Of a DNA stretch of 40,882 nucleotides, positions 29,250 to 38,032 are shown piece by piece. Below the pieces are notes generated by a model. That model worked only from the letters and a program-made list of their open reading frames with translations, did no database searches and was not told the DNA's origin. Made by a program: the position numbers and the translations under genes. Numbering within the stretch: the first letter of the stretch is position 1; the number at the start of each line of letters is the position of its first letter. The stretch is from Alphaproteobacteria bacterium (GTDB lineage: Bacteria; Pseudomonadota; Alphaproteobacteria; UBA9655): the NCBI GenBank assembly GCA_020049895.1, contig JAGVLE010000029.1, forward strand, positions 1-40,882, in the 5' to 3' direction.

Positions 29250-29906
29250 ATGAAATTTTTTATTGATAGTGCTGATGTTGAAGAAATTAAGTCCCTGGTA
29301 CCCACTGGCTTTGTAGATGGTGTTACCACTAATCCTACCCTTATTGCTCAAAGTGGTCGCCGCTTTGAAGAGGTGATCGCTGAAATCTGTGCTCTTGTCC
29401 CCGGACCTGTTAGCGCTGAGGTAGCCGCTTTAGACCTTGAAGGTATGCTGAGAGAAGGACGGTATCTCGCCAAAATCGCCTCTAACGTGACCATAAAGGT
29501 TCCTCTGACAATAGCCGGCTTAAAAGCCTGCCGAACCCTTACTGATGAAGGCACGCTGGTCAATGTCACTCTTTGTTTTTCTGCGGCTCAAGCCCTTTTA
29601 GCTGCTAAAGCAGGCGCCACCTTTATTTCCCCCTTTATTGGACGTTTGGATGATGTGGGCGAAATTGGAATGAACCTTATTCACCAAATCGTTGATATCT
29701 ATAAAAATTATCCGAATCTTACTACCCAAGTTTTGGCAGCCTCTATTCGCAGTCCCCTACATGTGATTGAATCCGCTCTGGCAGGGGCAGATGTCGCGAC
29801 CCTTCCCCCTAAAACCCTCCGCCAGCTTTATCAGCACCCCCTAACAGATAAAGGGATTGATATCTTTCTAGCCGATTGGAAGAAGACAGGACAAAGTATT
29901 GGATAA
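29250..29906 (+). CDS. tal: Transaldolase (TalC/fructose-6-phosphate aldolase-like)
   Basis: This is the short transaldolase class of the pentose phosphate pathway. The 218-residue TIM-barrel protein has [28 protein letters not shown], the Schiff-base Lys83 in VTIKVPLT, and [33 protein letters not shown]. True transaldolase versus fructose-6-phosphate aldolase activity cannot be separated here. AAAGGAAGAG precedes the ATG, 13 nt after ctaB, so the two are probably co-transcribed. Confidence 0.93.
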   Translation: MKFFIDSADVEEIKSLVPTGFVDGVTTNPTLIAQSGRRFEEVIAEICALVPGPVSAEVAALDLEGMLREGRYLAKIASNVTIKVPLTIAGLKACRTLTDEGTLVNVTLCFSAAQALLAAKAGATFISPFIGRLDDVGEIGMNLIHQIVDIYKNYPNLTTQVLAASIRSPLHVIESALAGADVATLPPKTLRQLYQHPLTDKGIDIFLADWKKTGQSIG

Positions 29907-30009
29907 AAAATGAGAACTGTCTTTTAAGACATCCGTTCCTTAACATCTTTTTAAGCTTTTTGCTGTATTTATTATAGTTCTTGAGGCTGTTTAAGAATGG
30001 AACTCATTT

Positions 30010-30849
30010 ATGATAAAAAACATCCTTGTCGCTCTTGATGCATCTCCAGGGAGTATCTCTGCTCAAACATTAGCTATTCAGTTAGCAGAAACCCACAAAG
30101 CCGCACTTACAGGCATCGGTATCGTGGATGAGCCTTGGATTAACTCCCCAGAAGCCATTCCTTTGGGAGGTATGGCTTTTGTCGTGGAGAGAGATGAACA
30201 ATTACTTATTGAGACAAAGAAGCACGTTCTCGAGCTCGAAGAATCTTTTATAAATTCTTGCAAAACAAAAGGATTACCTCACTCCATCATTGATGTCATG
30301 GGGGTTCCCGCCGATGAAATTGAGCGTTGCCTTGTCGAGTATGATTTATTAGTCATTGGAAAAGATGCTAGTTTCCATTTTAACAACCCTACACCCCCAA
30401 CCTCTTCTGTTAGGCAACTTATCAAAGACAACCCTCGTCCTTTAATTGTAACGGGGAAGGCTCTTCCAAATCAAGATAAGCCTAATGTTTTAGTAACCTT
30501 TGATGGAACCTTTTCCGCTTCTCGTTCTCTTCACATGGCGCTTTTAACGGGATTCTTGAGAAAAAAAACAGTGCATATTGTAAGTGTAGGCCCCAATGAA
30601 ATCCTTCTGAAGGAGCAAATCAAGGCTGCAGCCAAATTATGTCAAGAACATGGCGTACATCCTCACCTTCATCCACGGGTAAGTGAGAATGAAGCTTCAA
30701 AGATTCTTTTGGAAGAAATAGAGAAAATTCATCCTTCTCTTTTGGTTTTAGGCGCCTACAGCCATGGAGAGTTGAATCACTTTTTCTGGGGTTCATGTGC
30801 TGAAGAGCTTTTACAAGCGACAGACACACCCACATTTTTCTTTCATTAA
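30010..30849 (+). CDS. Tandem universal stress protein
   Basis: The 279-residue cytosolic protein carries two UspA-like repeats. The first (about 1-150) starts IKNILVALDASPGSISAQTLAIQLAE and ends LLVIGKDASFHF...RPLIVTGKAL. The second (about 155-279) includes NVLVTFDGTFSASRSL and HPSLLVLGAYSHGELNHFFWGSCAEELLQATDTPTFFFH. The ATP-type motif G-x2-G-x9-G(S/T) is not clean in the second repeat. It is convergent with fabF, 13 nt apart. Ligand and role are not known from sequence. Confidence 0.9.
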   Translation: MIKNILVALDASPGSISAQTLAIQLAETHKAALTGIGIVDEPWINSPEAIPLGGMAFVVERDEQLLIETKKHVLELEESFINSCKTKGLPHSIIDVMGVPADEIERCLVEYDLLVIGKDASFHFNNPTPPTSSVRQLIKDNPRPLIVTGKALPNQDKPNVLVTFDGTFSASRSLHMALLTGFLRKKTVHIVSVGPNEILLKEQIKAAAKLCQEHGVHPHLHPRVSENEASKILLEEIEKIHPSLLVLGAYSHGELNHFFWGSCAEELLQATDTPTFFFH

Positions 30850-30862
30850 TGACGAGGGAAAT

Positions 30863-32116
30863 TTAAACCGCGGCTATGACTAAGGACGCGTTCGTTCCAC
30901 CAAATCCAAAGGAATTGGACATAACGTATTTGACCTTCTTCTCTTTAGCTTTGTGAGGAATAAGATCAACCCCTTCACATCCTGGTGACGGATTGTCAAG
31001 GTTGAGGGTCGGCGGCAAAATCCCATCTCGCAAAGCAAGAATAGAAAAAATCGCTTCCACTCCCCCTGCAGCCCCTAATAAATGGCCAATCGCTGATTTT
31101 GTCGAAGACATGGTAATTGGCGCAGTTCCCATCAAACGCTTGACAGCATTTAACTCAGCCATGTCTCCGGGAGGGGTAGATGTCCCATGGGCGTTGATAT
31201 ATCCAATGTCTTCTGGAGAAATATTAGCCCGACGCATTGCATTTCGCATCGCTCTATAGGCTCCATCTCCATCTTCTGAAGGAGATGTCACATGGTAAGC
31301 GTCTCCCGACATACCATACCCAACGACTTCTCCATAAATCTTAGCACCACGTTTTTTTGCATGTTCATATTCTTCAAGAACAAGGAGACCAGCGCCTTCA
31401 CCTATCACAAATCCATCTCGAGCTTCATCCCAAGGACGAGAGGCTTTCGTAGGATCATCATTAAAATTGGTAGAAAGCGCACGAAGAGCAGCAAATCCCG
31501 CCACTCCCAATTCACATACAGCTGCTTCTGCACCTCCGGCTAGCATCACATCCGCATCTCCAAGCTGAATGAGACGGGCAGCGTCTCCAATGGCATGAGC
31601 TCCTGAGGAACAAGCCGTTACAACAGCATGGTTAGGTCCCTTGAACCCGTAGCGGATCGAGACTTGGCCTGCGCAAAGATTAATCAAAGAAGAGGGAATA
31701 AAGAAAGGACTGACACGCCGAGCGCCCTGCTCCCTAAGGGTAACAGAGGCATCATAGATTCTTGACAACCCACCAATCCCAGCGCCAATCATGACGCCCG
31801 TCATTTCCTGTTGTTCAGCTGTTTCTGGAAACCACCCTGCGTCTTTTAGGGCTTCATCCGCCGCAGCCATGCCATAGGCAATAAAGTCGTCAATCTTCTT
31901 GCGTTCTTTAACAGGGAAATATCTATCAAAATGAAATTGCCCAGGGCCTTCACCTTGCGGTACAAGCCCTGCAATTTTTGAGGACAACCCATCAACATTG
32001 AAAGCATCGATCCGTCGAATTCCCGACTCACTAGCAATTAATCGCTTCCAAGAGGTCTCAACCCCATTTCCTAAAGGAGAGACAAGACCCATTCCCGTTA
32101 TAACAACACGACGCAT
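30863..32116 (-). CDS. fabF: 3-oxoacyl-ACP synthase II
   Basis: FabF condenses malonyl-ACP with acyl-ACP in fatty acid elongation. The 417-residue thiolase-fold enzyme has the active Cys169 in VTACSSGAHA, the first His in NAHGTSTPPGD and the second in STKSAIGHLLGAAGGVEA, with the C-terminal SNSFGFGGTNASLV. It is the last gene of the fabD-fabG-acpP-fabF run and is 19 nt from acpP. Confidence 0.97.
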   Translation of the reverse strand: MRRVVITGMGLVSPLGNGVETSWKRLIASESGIRRIDAFNVDGLSSKIAGLVPQGEGPGQFHFDRYFPVKERKKIDDFIAYGMAAADEALKDAGWFPETAEQQEMTGVMIGAGIGGLSRIYDASVTLREQGARRVSPFFIPSSLINLCAGQVSIRYGFKGPNHAVVTACSSGAHAIGDAARLIQLGDADVMLAGGAEAAVCELGVAGFAALRALSTNFNDDPTKASRPWDEARDGFVIGEGAGLLVLEEYEHAKKRGAKIYGEVVGYGMSGDAYHVTSPSEDGDGAYRAMRNAMRRANISPEDIGYINAHGTSTPPGDMAELNAVKRLMGTAPITMSSTKSAIGHLLGAAGGVEAIFSILALRDGILPPTLNLDNPSPGCEGVDLIPHKAKEKKVKYVMSNSFGFGGTNASLVIAAV

Positions 32117-32135
32117 AGCCTAACCAGGTAATCAG

Positions 32136-32375
32136 TTATTTTGTTATATGCTCTGATACGTAATCAATAGCATTTTTAACAGTCATAATCTTTTCAGCAG
32201 CTTCGTCTGGAATTTCACAGCCGAATTCTTCTTCAAAAGCCATAACCAACTCAACCGTATCTAAGCTGTCAGCACCAAGATCATCCACAAAGCTTGCGCT
32301 TTCGGTTACCTTGTCTTCGTCAATACCTAAGTGGTCTACGACAATCTTTTTTACACGCGTTGCAACGTCACTCAT
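32136..32375 (-). CDS. acpP: Acyl carrier protein
   Basis: AcpP carries acyl intermediates on a phosphopantetheine arm. The 79-residue acidic protein has the attachment Ser37 in [21 protein letters not shown] and the terminal helix. Length is typical. A 190-bp gap separates it from fabG, longer than other gaps in the cluster. It contains its own promoter candidate, fitting the higher expression usual for AcpP. Confidence 0.98.
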   Translation of the reverse strand: MSDVATRVKKIVVDHLGIDEDKVTESASFVDDLGADSLDTVELVMAFEEEFGCEIPDEAAEKIMTVKNAIDYVSEHITK

Positions 32376-32406
32376 TTAATTCTTCCTTACGTTATTTAAA
32401 CTCATC

Positions 32407-32424
32407 GAATAAGATTTCTTATTC
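32407..32424 (-). other. Hairpin in the acpP leader
   Basis: GAATAAG and CTTATTC form a perfect 7-bp stem around a 4-nt loop, between the predicted acpP promoter and the ATG. It is AT-rich and not followed by a T-run on the minus strand, so it is not a terminator. A role in mRNA stability is possible but inferred. Confidence 0.4.
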
Positions 32425-32440
32425 TTCTTCATGGGTAGCT

Positions 32441-32469
32441 ACCATATTCTTCTGCATTTGGCTAGGCAA
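32441..32469 (-). promoter_or_regulatory. Candidate promoter of acpP-fabF
   Basis: On the minus strand TTGCCT (-35, 32469-32464) is 17 bp from TATGGT (-10, 32446-32441). The predicted start is near 32434, giving a leader of about 60 nt. Both boxes match consensus in only four positions, so confidence is moderate. Confidence 0.45.
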
Positions 32470-32565
32470 GAGTGTAAAAAAAATTCATCGGCTGTTTTTG
32501 AGAGCCATTTTTCAAGACCCCCCCTCCATAGTTTCCAAAGAGAGAATTTCAAGGGTTTCCCTCAT

Positions 32566-33303
32566 TTATATCCTTGCCATTCCGCCATTAATGTGGAGGG
32601 TTTGACCAGTAATGTAATGCGCTTCGTCGGAAGCTAAATAGACGACACCAGCAGCAATATCTTGGGGACTCCCAATGATCCCCATCGGAATTTGGCTAAG
32701 AACCTTTTCCCGTTGCTTGTCATTAAGAACATCCGTCATAGGAGATTCAACAAAGCCGGGAGCAATGCAATTCACCGTAATCCCACGCGTAGCAACCTCT
32801 AGACTTAAGGATTTTGAAAGCCCAATAAGACCAGCCTTTGAAGCGACATAGTTGGCTTGCCCTGGATTCCCTATGACCCCTACAACGGAAGTAATGTTAA
32901 TAATACGTCCCGAGCGTTGCTTCATCATGTTTTTGATGGCCTCGCGACAAAGACGAAACGCAGAGGTAAGATTAACCTCGATTACCTTAGACCACTGAGT
33001 ATCGCTCATTCGCAACATCAGGCCATCCTGGGTCAATCCTGCATTATTCACAAGGATATCCAAGCCTCCCAGCAGTTTTTCTGCCTTTTCAATAAGACCG
33101 TTAGTTTCGTCTGCATTGGAAAGATCACACGGACACACAAACACTCTCTCTCCAAGCTCTTTGGCTAAGGCCTCTAGCTTTTCTGTGCGTGTTCCTGATA
33201 GCACAATGGAAGCACCTTGCTGATGAAGGGCGCGCGCAATCTGGGCTCCAAGGCCACCGGTAGCTCCCGTCACAAGGGCTTTCTTATTTATTAAATCAAA
33301 CAT
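32566..33303 (-). CDS. fabG: 3-oxoacyl-ACP reductase
   Basis: FabG is the NADPH-dependent ketoreductase of type II fatty acid synthesis. The 245-residue short-chain dehydrogenase has the nucleotide motif TGATGGLG (12-19), NNAG (86-89) and catalytic Asn111, Ser139, Tyr152, Lys156 (YVASK). It ends TGQTLHINGGM, as in most FabGs. AAAGGAG precedes the ATG. It is 11 nt from fabD. Confidence 0.97.
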   Translation of the reverse strand: MFDLINKKALVTGATGGLGAQIARALHQQGASIVLSGTRTEKLEALAKELGERVFVCPCDLSNADETNGLIEKAEKLLGGLDILVNNAGLTQDGLMLRMSDTQWSKVIEVNLTSAFRLCREAIKNMMKQRSGRIINITSVVGVIGNPGQANYVASKAGLIGLSKSLSLEVATRGITVNCIAPGFVESPMTDVLNDKQREKVLSQIPMGIIGSPQDIAAGVVYLASDEAHYITGQTLHINGGMARI

Positions 33304-33314
33304 GACAAACTCCT

Positions 33315-34256
33315 TTAACTATTTGTTTTTAAAAAATTTTCTATATCTTCTGGTGTGCCAAGAGCTAAAGTTTCCATCTCAGGAACTGTTCGCTTCACCA
33401 GGCCTGTGAGGACCTTCCCAGCTCCAATTTCTACGGCCATATTAACGCCTAAGCTCTCTAAATGCATCAGAGATTCCCGCCAACGCACACGTCCTGTCAT
33501 TTGCCGAGTCAAAAGATCTCGAAAAGCGTTACCTTCCTGCACTGACTCGGCTGAAACATTATCCATCACCGGAACCAAGGGATCCTCAATCGTTGCTTCT
33601 GAAAGGATTTTCTCCATCTTGTCTTGAGCGGATTGCATCAGCGCGCAATGAAAGGGAGCGCTTACATTTAACAGTAGGCTACGCTTTGCCCCGGCTTCTT
33701 TAGAAAGCTCAATAGCCCGTTCAATGGCTTCTTTTTGCCCACTAATCACCACTTGGCCAGGGCTGTTGTCATTGGCAATTTGGCAGACTTCCCCTTCAGC
33801 TGCAGCTTTTACGATCTTCTCTATGTCAACCATTTCAAGCCCCAGAATGGCAGCCATAGCCCCCTGTCCTGCAGGAACGGCCTGTTGCATTAACTGCCCC
33901 CGAATTTTCAATAGACGAGCTGCTTCCGACAGACTCAGAGCTCCTGCAGCACACAAGGCCGAATATTCTCCAAGGGAATGGCCAGCAACATAGGCCACAT
34001 GGGCAGGAAGACTATAGTTTCCTTCTTTCTCGAGCACTCTCATAACGGCCATGCTGACCGTCATTAAGGCAGGCTGGGTATTTTCTGTTTGTGTAAGATC
34101 CTCCAACGGCCCTTCAAAAATAATCTTCGTGAGATTTTGCTTCAAGGCTTCATTGACCTCTTGAAAGACCTCGCGCGCGCACGCAAAGGCATCATAGACC
34201 TCGCGTCCCATACCTATTTGTTGGGAACCTTGGCCTGGAAAAAGAAAGGCTTTCAT
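33315..34256 (-). CDS. fabD: Malonyl-CoA:ACP transacylase
   Basis: FabD moves malonyl from CoA to ACP. The start is placed at the ATG giving MKAFLFPGQGSQ, the invariant N-terminus; the upstream in-frame start at 34325 would add 23 non-conserved residues and overlap nhaD. The 313-residue protein has GHSLGEYSA with the nucleophile Ser94, and VSAPFHCALM with the catalytic His. It is the first gene of the fab run. A run AAAGGA lies about 12 nt upstream, somewhat distant. Confidence 0.96.
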   Translation of the reverse strand: MKAFLFPGQGSQQIGMGREVYDAFACAREVFQEVNEALKQNLTKIIFEGPLEDLTQTENTQPALMTVSMAVMRVLEKEGNYSLPAHVAYVAGHSLGEYSALCAAGALSLSEAARLLKIRGQLMQQAVPAGQGAMAAILGLEMVDIEKIVKAAAEGEVCQIANDNSPGQVVISGQKEAIERAIELSKEAGAKRSLLLNVSAPFHCALMQSAQDKMEKILSEATIEDPLVPVMDNVSAESVQEGNAFRDLLTRQMTGRVRWRESLMHLESLGVNMAVEIGAGKVLTGLVKRTVPEMETLALGTPEDIENFLKTNS

Positions 34257-34318
34257 AGCGTTATCTTGTCCTTTATACTTAAGTTTTCTCCCCCTACAGA
34301 TGGGATAAAGGCTTTTCG

Positions 34319-35710
34319 ATGTCAAGGATTCTCTTTTTTACCCTTTCCCTTTTTGCCCCCTCCCTTTTGCTGGCAAACCCCGAAAGATTTCCAGCAGAAA
34401 CCCTGGGAATTGGATGGACGCTTCCCTTTATCACTATGCTTCTCTCCTTGGCTCTATTTCCCCTACTGATCCCCCGCATATGGAAGGCCCATTATGGGAA
34501 AATTGCAGTTGGACTAGCTCTCTTTACAATGGGAAGCCTTGCTTTGACTTTTGGCCCTTCCCTAGCCCTTTCCGCTATTGCACACACTCTTTTTCATGAA
34601 TACTTCCCCTTTATCATCATGATTGGCGCCCTTTACACTATCTCTGGAGGCATTCGTCTACGGGTTGAGGCCTCTGCCACCCCTTTCCTCAATACCTGCT
34701 TTCTCGCCCTTGGAACCTTCGTTGCAGGGTGGATTGGAACGACAGGGGCATCCATGCTGTTGATCCGCCCCCTCCTCCACATGAATGCCAACCGCAAAGC
34801 CAAAGTACACCATGTCATTTTCTTTGTTTTTCTTGTAGCAAACATGGGTGGCGCCCTTACCCCTCTTGGAGACCCTCCCCTTTTCTTAGGTTTTTTGAAT
34901 GGAGTTTCATTCTCATGGCCTTTATCTCACCTGATTCTTGACATGCTTTTGATGATTGTACCGCTGCTTGTCATTTTCTATAGCCTTGATACTTTTTATG
35001 CACATAAAGAAGGATTTACTTATGTTCCTTCAAAAATGACGCTCGATATCAATGGGGCCTTTAATGGGTTGCTTTTTATAGGAGTATTGGGACTTGTTGT
35101 GATAAGTGGCATTTGGAAGCCGTCAACAGAAATTGCCTTAGGCCCTCTTTCTCTCGAGCTTCAAAATATCGTCAGAGATTTAGGATTAATAGGGCTGGCG
35201 TTGCTTTCCTACAAACTTACTCCTGTAACTCTTCATGAGGAAAATCATTTTTCTTGGGAGCCTTTCAAAGAGGTTGCTAAGCTGTTTTTGGGGATTTTCA
35301 TCACTGTCATTCCTGTGATTGCAATTCTTAAAGCAGGCCCTGAAGGTGCCCTTGCGCCGCTCATTGCCCTGGTAAATGAAAATGGAGTCCCCCAAAATGC
35401 CATATATTTCTGGCTTTCAGGCGGACTCTCGTCTTTCCTAGACAATGCCCCCACGTATCTGGTGTTTTTCCATATAGCTGGAGGCAATGCGGATGTTCTG
35501 ATGGAAAGCTTGCCGCGTACCTTAGCAGCCATTTCCCTGGGTTCAGTTTTTATGGGAGCGATGACCTATATTGGTAATGCTCCCAATTTTATGGTCAAAA
35601 CGATTGCAGAATTTTATAAAGTTCCCATGCCCCACTTTTTTGGCTACCTCGCCTGGTCCTGCGGAATCTTATTGCCACTTTTCTTTTTATTGGCTTGGGT
35701 AAGGTTTTAA
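34319..35710 (+). CDS. nhaD: NhaD-type Na+/H+ antiporter
   Basis: The 463-residue polytopic protein resembles the NhaD family (ion transporter superfamily). It has a hydrophobic N-terminus that may be a signal/first helix, then IGWTLPFITMLLSLALFPLLIPRIWKAHYGKIAVG. The conserved GDPPLFLGFLNGVSFSWPL block (about 181-199), SGGLSSFLDNAPTYLVFF and the late YIGNAPNFMVKTIAEF are typical. It would exchange sodium (or lithium) for protons at the inner membrane; direction and ion are inferred from the family. Its stop overlaps that of the convergent transglycosylase by 3-4 nt. Confidence 0.88.
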   Translation: MSRILFFTLSLFAPSLLLANPERFPAETLGIGWTLPFITMLLSLALFPLLIPRIWKAHYGKIAVGLALFTMGSLALTFGPSLALSAIAHTLFHEYFPFIIMIGALYTISGGIRLRVEASATPFLNTCFLALGTFVAGWIGTTGASMLLIRPLLHMNANRKAKVHHVIFFVFLVANMGGALTPLGDPPLFLGFLNGVSFSWPLSHLILDMLLMIVPLLVIFYSLDTFYAHKEGFTYVPSKMTLDINGAFNGLLFIGVLGLVVISGIWKPSTEIALGPLSLELQNIVRDLGLIGLALLSYKLTPVTLHEENHFSWEPFKEVAKLFLGIFITVIPVIAILKAGPEGALAPLIALVNENGVPQNAIYFWLSGGLSSFLDNAPTYLVFFHIAGGNADVLMESLPRTLAAISLGSVFMGAMTYIGNAPNFMVKTIAEFYKVPMPHFFGYLAWSCGILLPLFFLLAWVRF

Positions 35711-36357
35711 AAAGACAATCCCCCCGCCATACGACGTGTCACACGGCGAACAGCAGGTTGGAAACTTTCATTTTCTTCGGGAATGCTCTCAACCATTTGA
35801 ACAACGGGAAGAATACGCCTGCGGCTTATCACCATAGGGGGATGAAGAGGGGTGGATGCAAGATAAACTCTGCCTTCTTCTTTTTCGCGCTTCCATTGAG
35901 CTAAAACTTGCCTCTGATAGGGAATATGATGGGAAGGATTGGCTGAATGGTAATGGGCAACCGCTGTGTGCCAAGACGTATGGGCTGTCTGAAGTTTCGT
36001 GAGGAAAGACGCTGCGTAGGCTACATTATGCTCAGGATTAAAAGCTTCCTCTAGACTCGCAAAGGCAGTGGGATGGTAATAAAGATTCACCTGCATACAA
36101 CCCACATCAATGCTTTGAATTCCGCGCGCCTGCAGCGCTTCAACAGCTGAAATAGCAGCTTGTTTTGTAGGAAAATAATAGCCCTGCCCTCCGACATCCT
36201 TACGCCCTGATTCTACTTTGGAAATAGCTTCCAAAAGCCCAGCTGGAATGCCGTGACTCTGCTCATATTGAGCAATATGAGAGGTACAGCTATGGGAAGC
36301 CCATAGAAGCTCTGAGCAGCCCAAGCTTAAGCATAAACTCAAAAGAAGCGTACGCAT
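35707..36357 (-). CDS. Lytic transglycosylase (SLT domain), shortened after the catalytic motif
   Basis: The 216-residue exported protein has a signal peptide (LLLSLCLSLGCSELLWA, cut near 20) and a SLT-like domain: IPAGLLEAISKVESGR with the catalytic Glu near 50, then GYYFPTKQAAISAVEALQARGIQSIDVGCMQVNLYYHPTAFASLEEAFNPEHNVAYAASFL. In alphaproteobacterial homologues a PWPWT(V/I)N segment follows ESGR; here about 15 residues including it are missing and ESGR runs almost directly into VGGQGYYF. It would cleave peptidoglycan if active. The gene is convergent with nhaD. Confidence 0.85.
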   Translation of the reverse strand: MRTLLLSLCLSLGCSELLWASHSCTSHIAQYEQSHGIPAGLLEAISKVESGRKDVGGQGYYFPTKQAAISAVEALQARGIQSIDVGCMQVNLYYHPTAFASLEEAFNPEHNVAYAASFLTKLQTAHTSWHTAVAHYHSANPSHHIPYQRQVLAQWKREKEEGRVYLASTPLHPPMVISRRRILPVVQMVESIPEENESFQPAVRRVTRRMAGGLSF

Positions 36358-36439
36358 CCTTTTTTCCTTAAAATTGTTTGTTTATTTAATGGCAGGAAAG
36401 ATTAAGAAAGCTTTAACAAATCTTTTTGGGCAGTCTTAG

Positions 36440-37258
36440 TTACGCCCCATCTTCTAACTTTACCTCGGCTTCCAACAACGATTTCTTTATTTTTATGAGG
36501 TCAAGCCAGAACTCCCTCTTTTGACCTGGAGAGCGGAGGAGATAGGCGGGATGAAAGATTGATATAACCTTTATTTTTTTACCTGCCTCTGATCGGTAAT
36601 CCTTCCACAACCCTCTTGAACGCATGATTCCATCTCGTCCTCCGAGAAGAGCCTTGGCCGACGTTCCCCCAACGAGAATAAGGAAATCTGGGCTCACAAG
36701 ATCAATGTGGCGTTTAACAAAGGGAAGACAGGCTTCTGTTTCTTGAGTCGTGGGTTGCCGATTTCCCGGAGGACGCCAGGGAATAATATTCGTGATGTAA
36801 AAATTTCTGCGGGTTAATCCAATAGCGGAAAGGGCTTTATCAAGAAGCTGCCCGCTCTGCCCGACAAAGGGAAGACCTTGCCGATCTTCATCTGCACCCG
36901 GCGCTTCTCCAATGAGCATAACGCGAGCTTTTGGATTGCCATCCCCAAATACCAGGTTAATTGCTGTATGTTTTAAGGAACACCCCTCAAATCCCTCCAA
37001 AGCTTTTCTGAGCTCTTCCAGGGAATTAGCCGATTGGGCAGCAATACAGGCAGCCTCAGAAAGCTCTTTGCGAGACACAGGAGGCGCAAAAGAAGACGCT
37101 GAGGAAGAAGGTTCAGAAGTGGAAGACGAGGGTGCCTTTGATTTTCGCTCTACATTCTTTTCTTTGAAACGGTTGTGAGGAGAAGGCGAAATAATTTCAT
37201 CGACTCCAATTTCTTGAAGAAGAGACATAAGCACTTGTAAAGTATTTGAAGAGATCAT
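36440..37258 (-). CDS. Family 4-type uracil-DNA glycosylase with reduced cysteine set
   Basis: This enzyme class removes uracil from DNA. Hallmarks are VMLIGEAPGADEDRQGLPFVGQSGQLLD (motif A), TNIIPWRPPGNRQPT, and IFHPAYLLR (motif B). An N-terminal Ser-rich linker (about 48-62) separates an unrelated leader from the domain. Family 4 normally has four Cys ligands for a 4Fe-4S cluster; only two align here (in EGCSLK and ETEACLPF), and the other two positions are Phe and Leu. The ATG at 37258 is chosen; a GTG at 37273 lies inside a hairpin. No Shine-Dalgarno is evident for either. Confidence 0.87.
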   Translation of the reverse strand: MISSNTLQVLMSLLQEIGVDEIISPSPHNRFKEKNVERKSKAPSSSTSEPSSSASSFAPPVSRKELSEAACIAAQSANSLEELRKALEGFEGCSLKHTAINLVFGDGNPKARVMLIGEAPGADEDRQGLPFVGQSGQLLDKALSAIGLTRRNFYITNIIPWRPPGNRQPTTQETEACLPFVKRHIDLVSPDFLILVGGTSAKALLGGRDGIMRSRGLWKDYRSEAGKKIKVISIFHPAYLLRSPGQKREFWLDLIKIKKSLLEAEVKLEDGA

Positions 37259-37267
37259 ATTTTTTTT

Positions 37268-37292
37268 TATCACAGGTTTTTAGCCTGTGATA
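37268..37292 (-). other. 9-bp hairpin between the dipeptidase and glycosylase genes
   Basis: TATCACAGG pairs perfectly with CCTGTGATA over a 7-nt loop. On the minus strand it lies 14 nt after the ddpX stop and ends 9 nt before the glycosylase ATG, followed by an A-tract rather than U. It may protect the upstream mRNA end or affect initiation of the glycosylase. It is not a classical terminator on either strand. Confidence 0.6.
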
Positions 37293-37306
37293 GAAGAATT
37301 ACTTAA

Positions 37307-38011
37307 TTATACAACAGGAAAATTAAAATAAGTATCCGGGAAGGGTTCATTTCTCAAGGTAAAATGCCACCATTCTGTGGAAACCCCTTTGAAGCCGTAT
37401 TTATCCATCAAGCTTGCTAATAGAAGGCGATTGGCACGCACCTCAGGGGAAAGGGTAAGGTTATGAGGGTGTGCTAATTCATCCAAGCAGTCAAACCCTG
37501 TTCCCATATCAATCGAGTTGTCCGGGAAACGCTCTCCCACAGGAAGACGCCCATCTAGTACAGGCTCTCCTGGCTTCCAGGTAGGTTGAGGAGGAACGGG
37601 AAGAGGAACAAGGGTTAAATCAACCGTACTTCCACGGCTATGGCCAGATTTTTTCGAAACATACCCTTTTTCAAAGAGGTCTGGTTTATTAACGCGTGGG
37701 TAAAACTCTAGCTTCATAATTTCATCTTTTGGATCCCCAGCCCAAACAATGAAAGAATCCACTGCATCTTGAGGGCGATAAGCATCATAGACCTTTAAGG
37801 TTAATCCAAAAGAGACGACTTCTTCCTGGAGGGCTTTTAACGCTGTTGCAACTGCACGAGTCATGATGATCACGGGTGCTAAGTATCCAGGGACGGGACG
37901 CCCCATGAAATTGTGGTGTCCCGCATATCGAACATCTTGTAAAATGCTAGAATCTATATCTTGAAGATAAACAAACCCCTCAGGAAGAGACTTTGTGTTT
38001 GTATCTATCAT
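37307..38011 (-). CDS. ddpX: D-alanyl-D-alanine dipeptidase (VanX/DdpX family)
   Basis: The 234-residue zinc peptidase cleaves D-Ala-D-Ala. VanX-type residues are all visible: Arg79 in YDAYRPQ, zinc ligands His124 and Asp131 in GHSRGSTVDLTL, catalytic Glu213 and ligand His216 in TEWWHF, plus DMGTGFDCLDE. No signal peptide is seen, so the enzyme is probably cytosolic. No vanH/vanA/vanS/vanR partners are nearby, which points to peptidoglycan turnover rather than vancomycin resistance. AAAGGA precedes the ATG by 8 nt. Confidence 0.92.
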   Translation of the reverse strand: MIDTNTKSLPEGFVYLQDIDSSILQDVRYAGHHNFMGRPVPGYLAPVIIMTRAVATALKALQEEVVSFGLTLKVYDAYRPQDAVDSFIVWAGDPKDEIMKLEFYPRVNKPDLFEKGYVSKKSGHSRGSTVDLTLVPLPVPPQPTWKPGEPVLDGRLPVGERFPDNSIDMGTGFDCLDELAHPHNLTLSPEVRANRLLLASLMDKYGFKGVSTEWWHFTLRNEPFPDTYFNFPVV

Positions 38012-38032
38012 AGAGTTTTCCTTTCTTTTGTC

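Noticed and set aside
32482-32510. Possible terminator after fabG (GGCT/AGCC stem and T8)
   Set aside because: The stem is only 4 bp and is separated from the T-run by six bases.
30863-34256. Fab cluster as something unusual
   Set aside because: Order fabD-fabG-acpP-fabF and all catalytic residues are standard.
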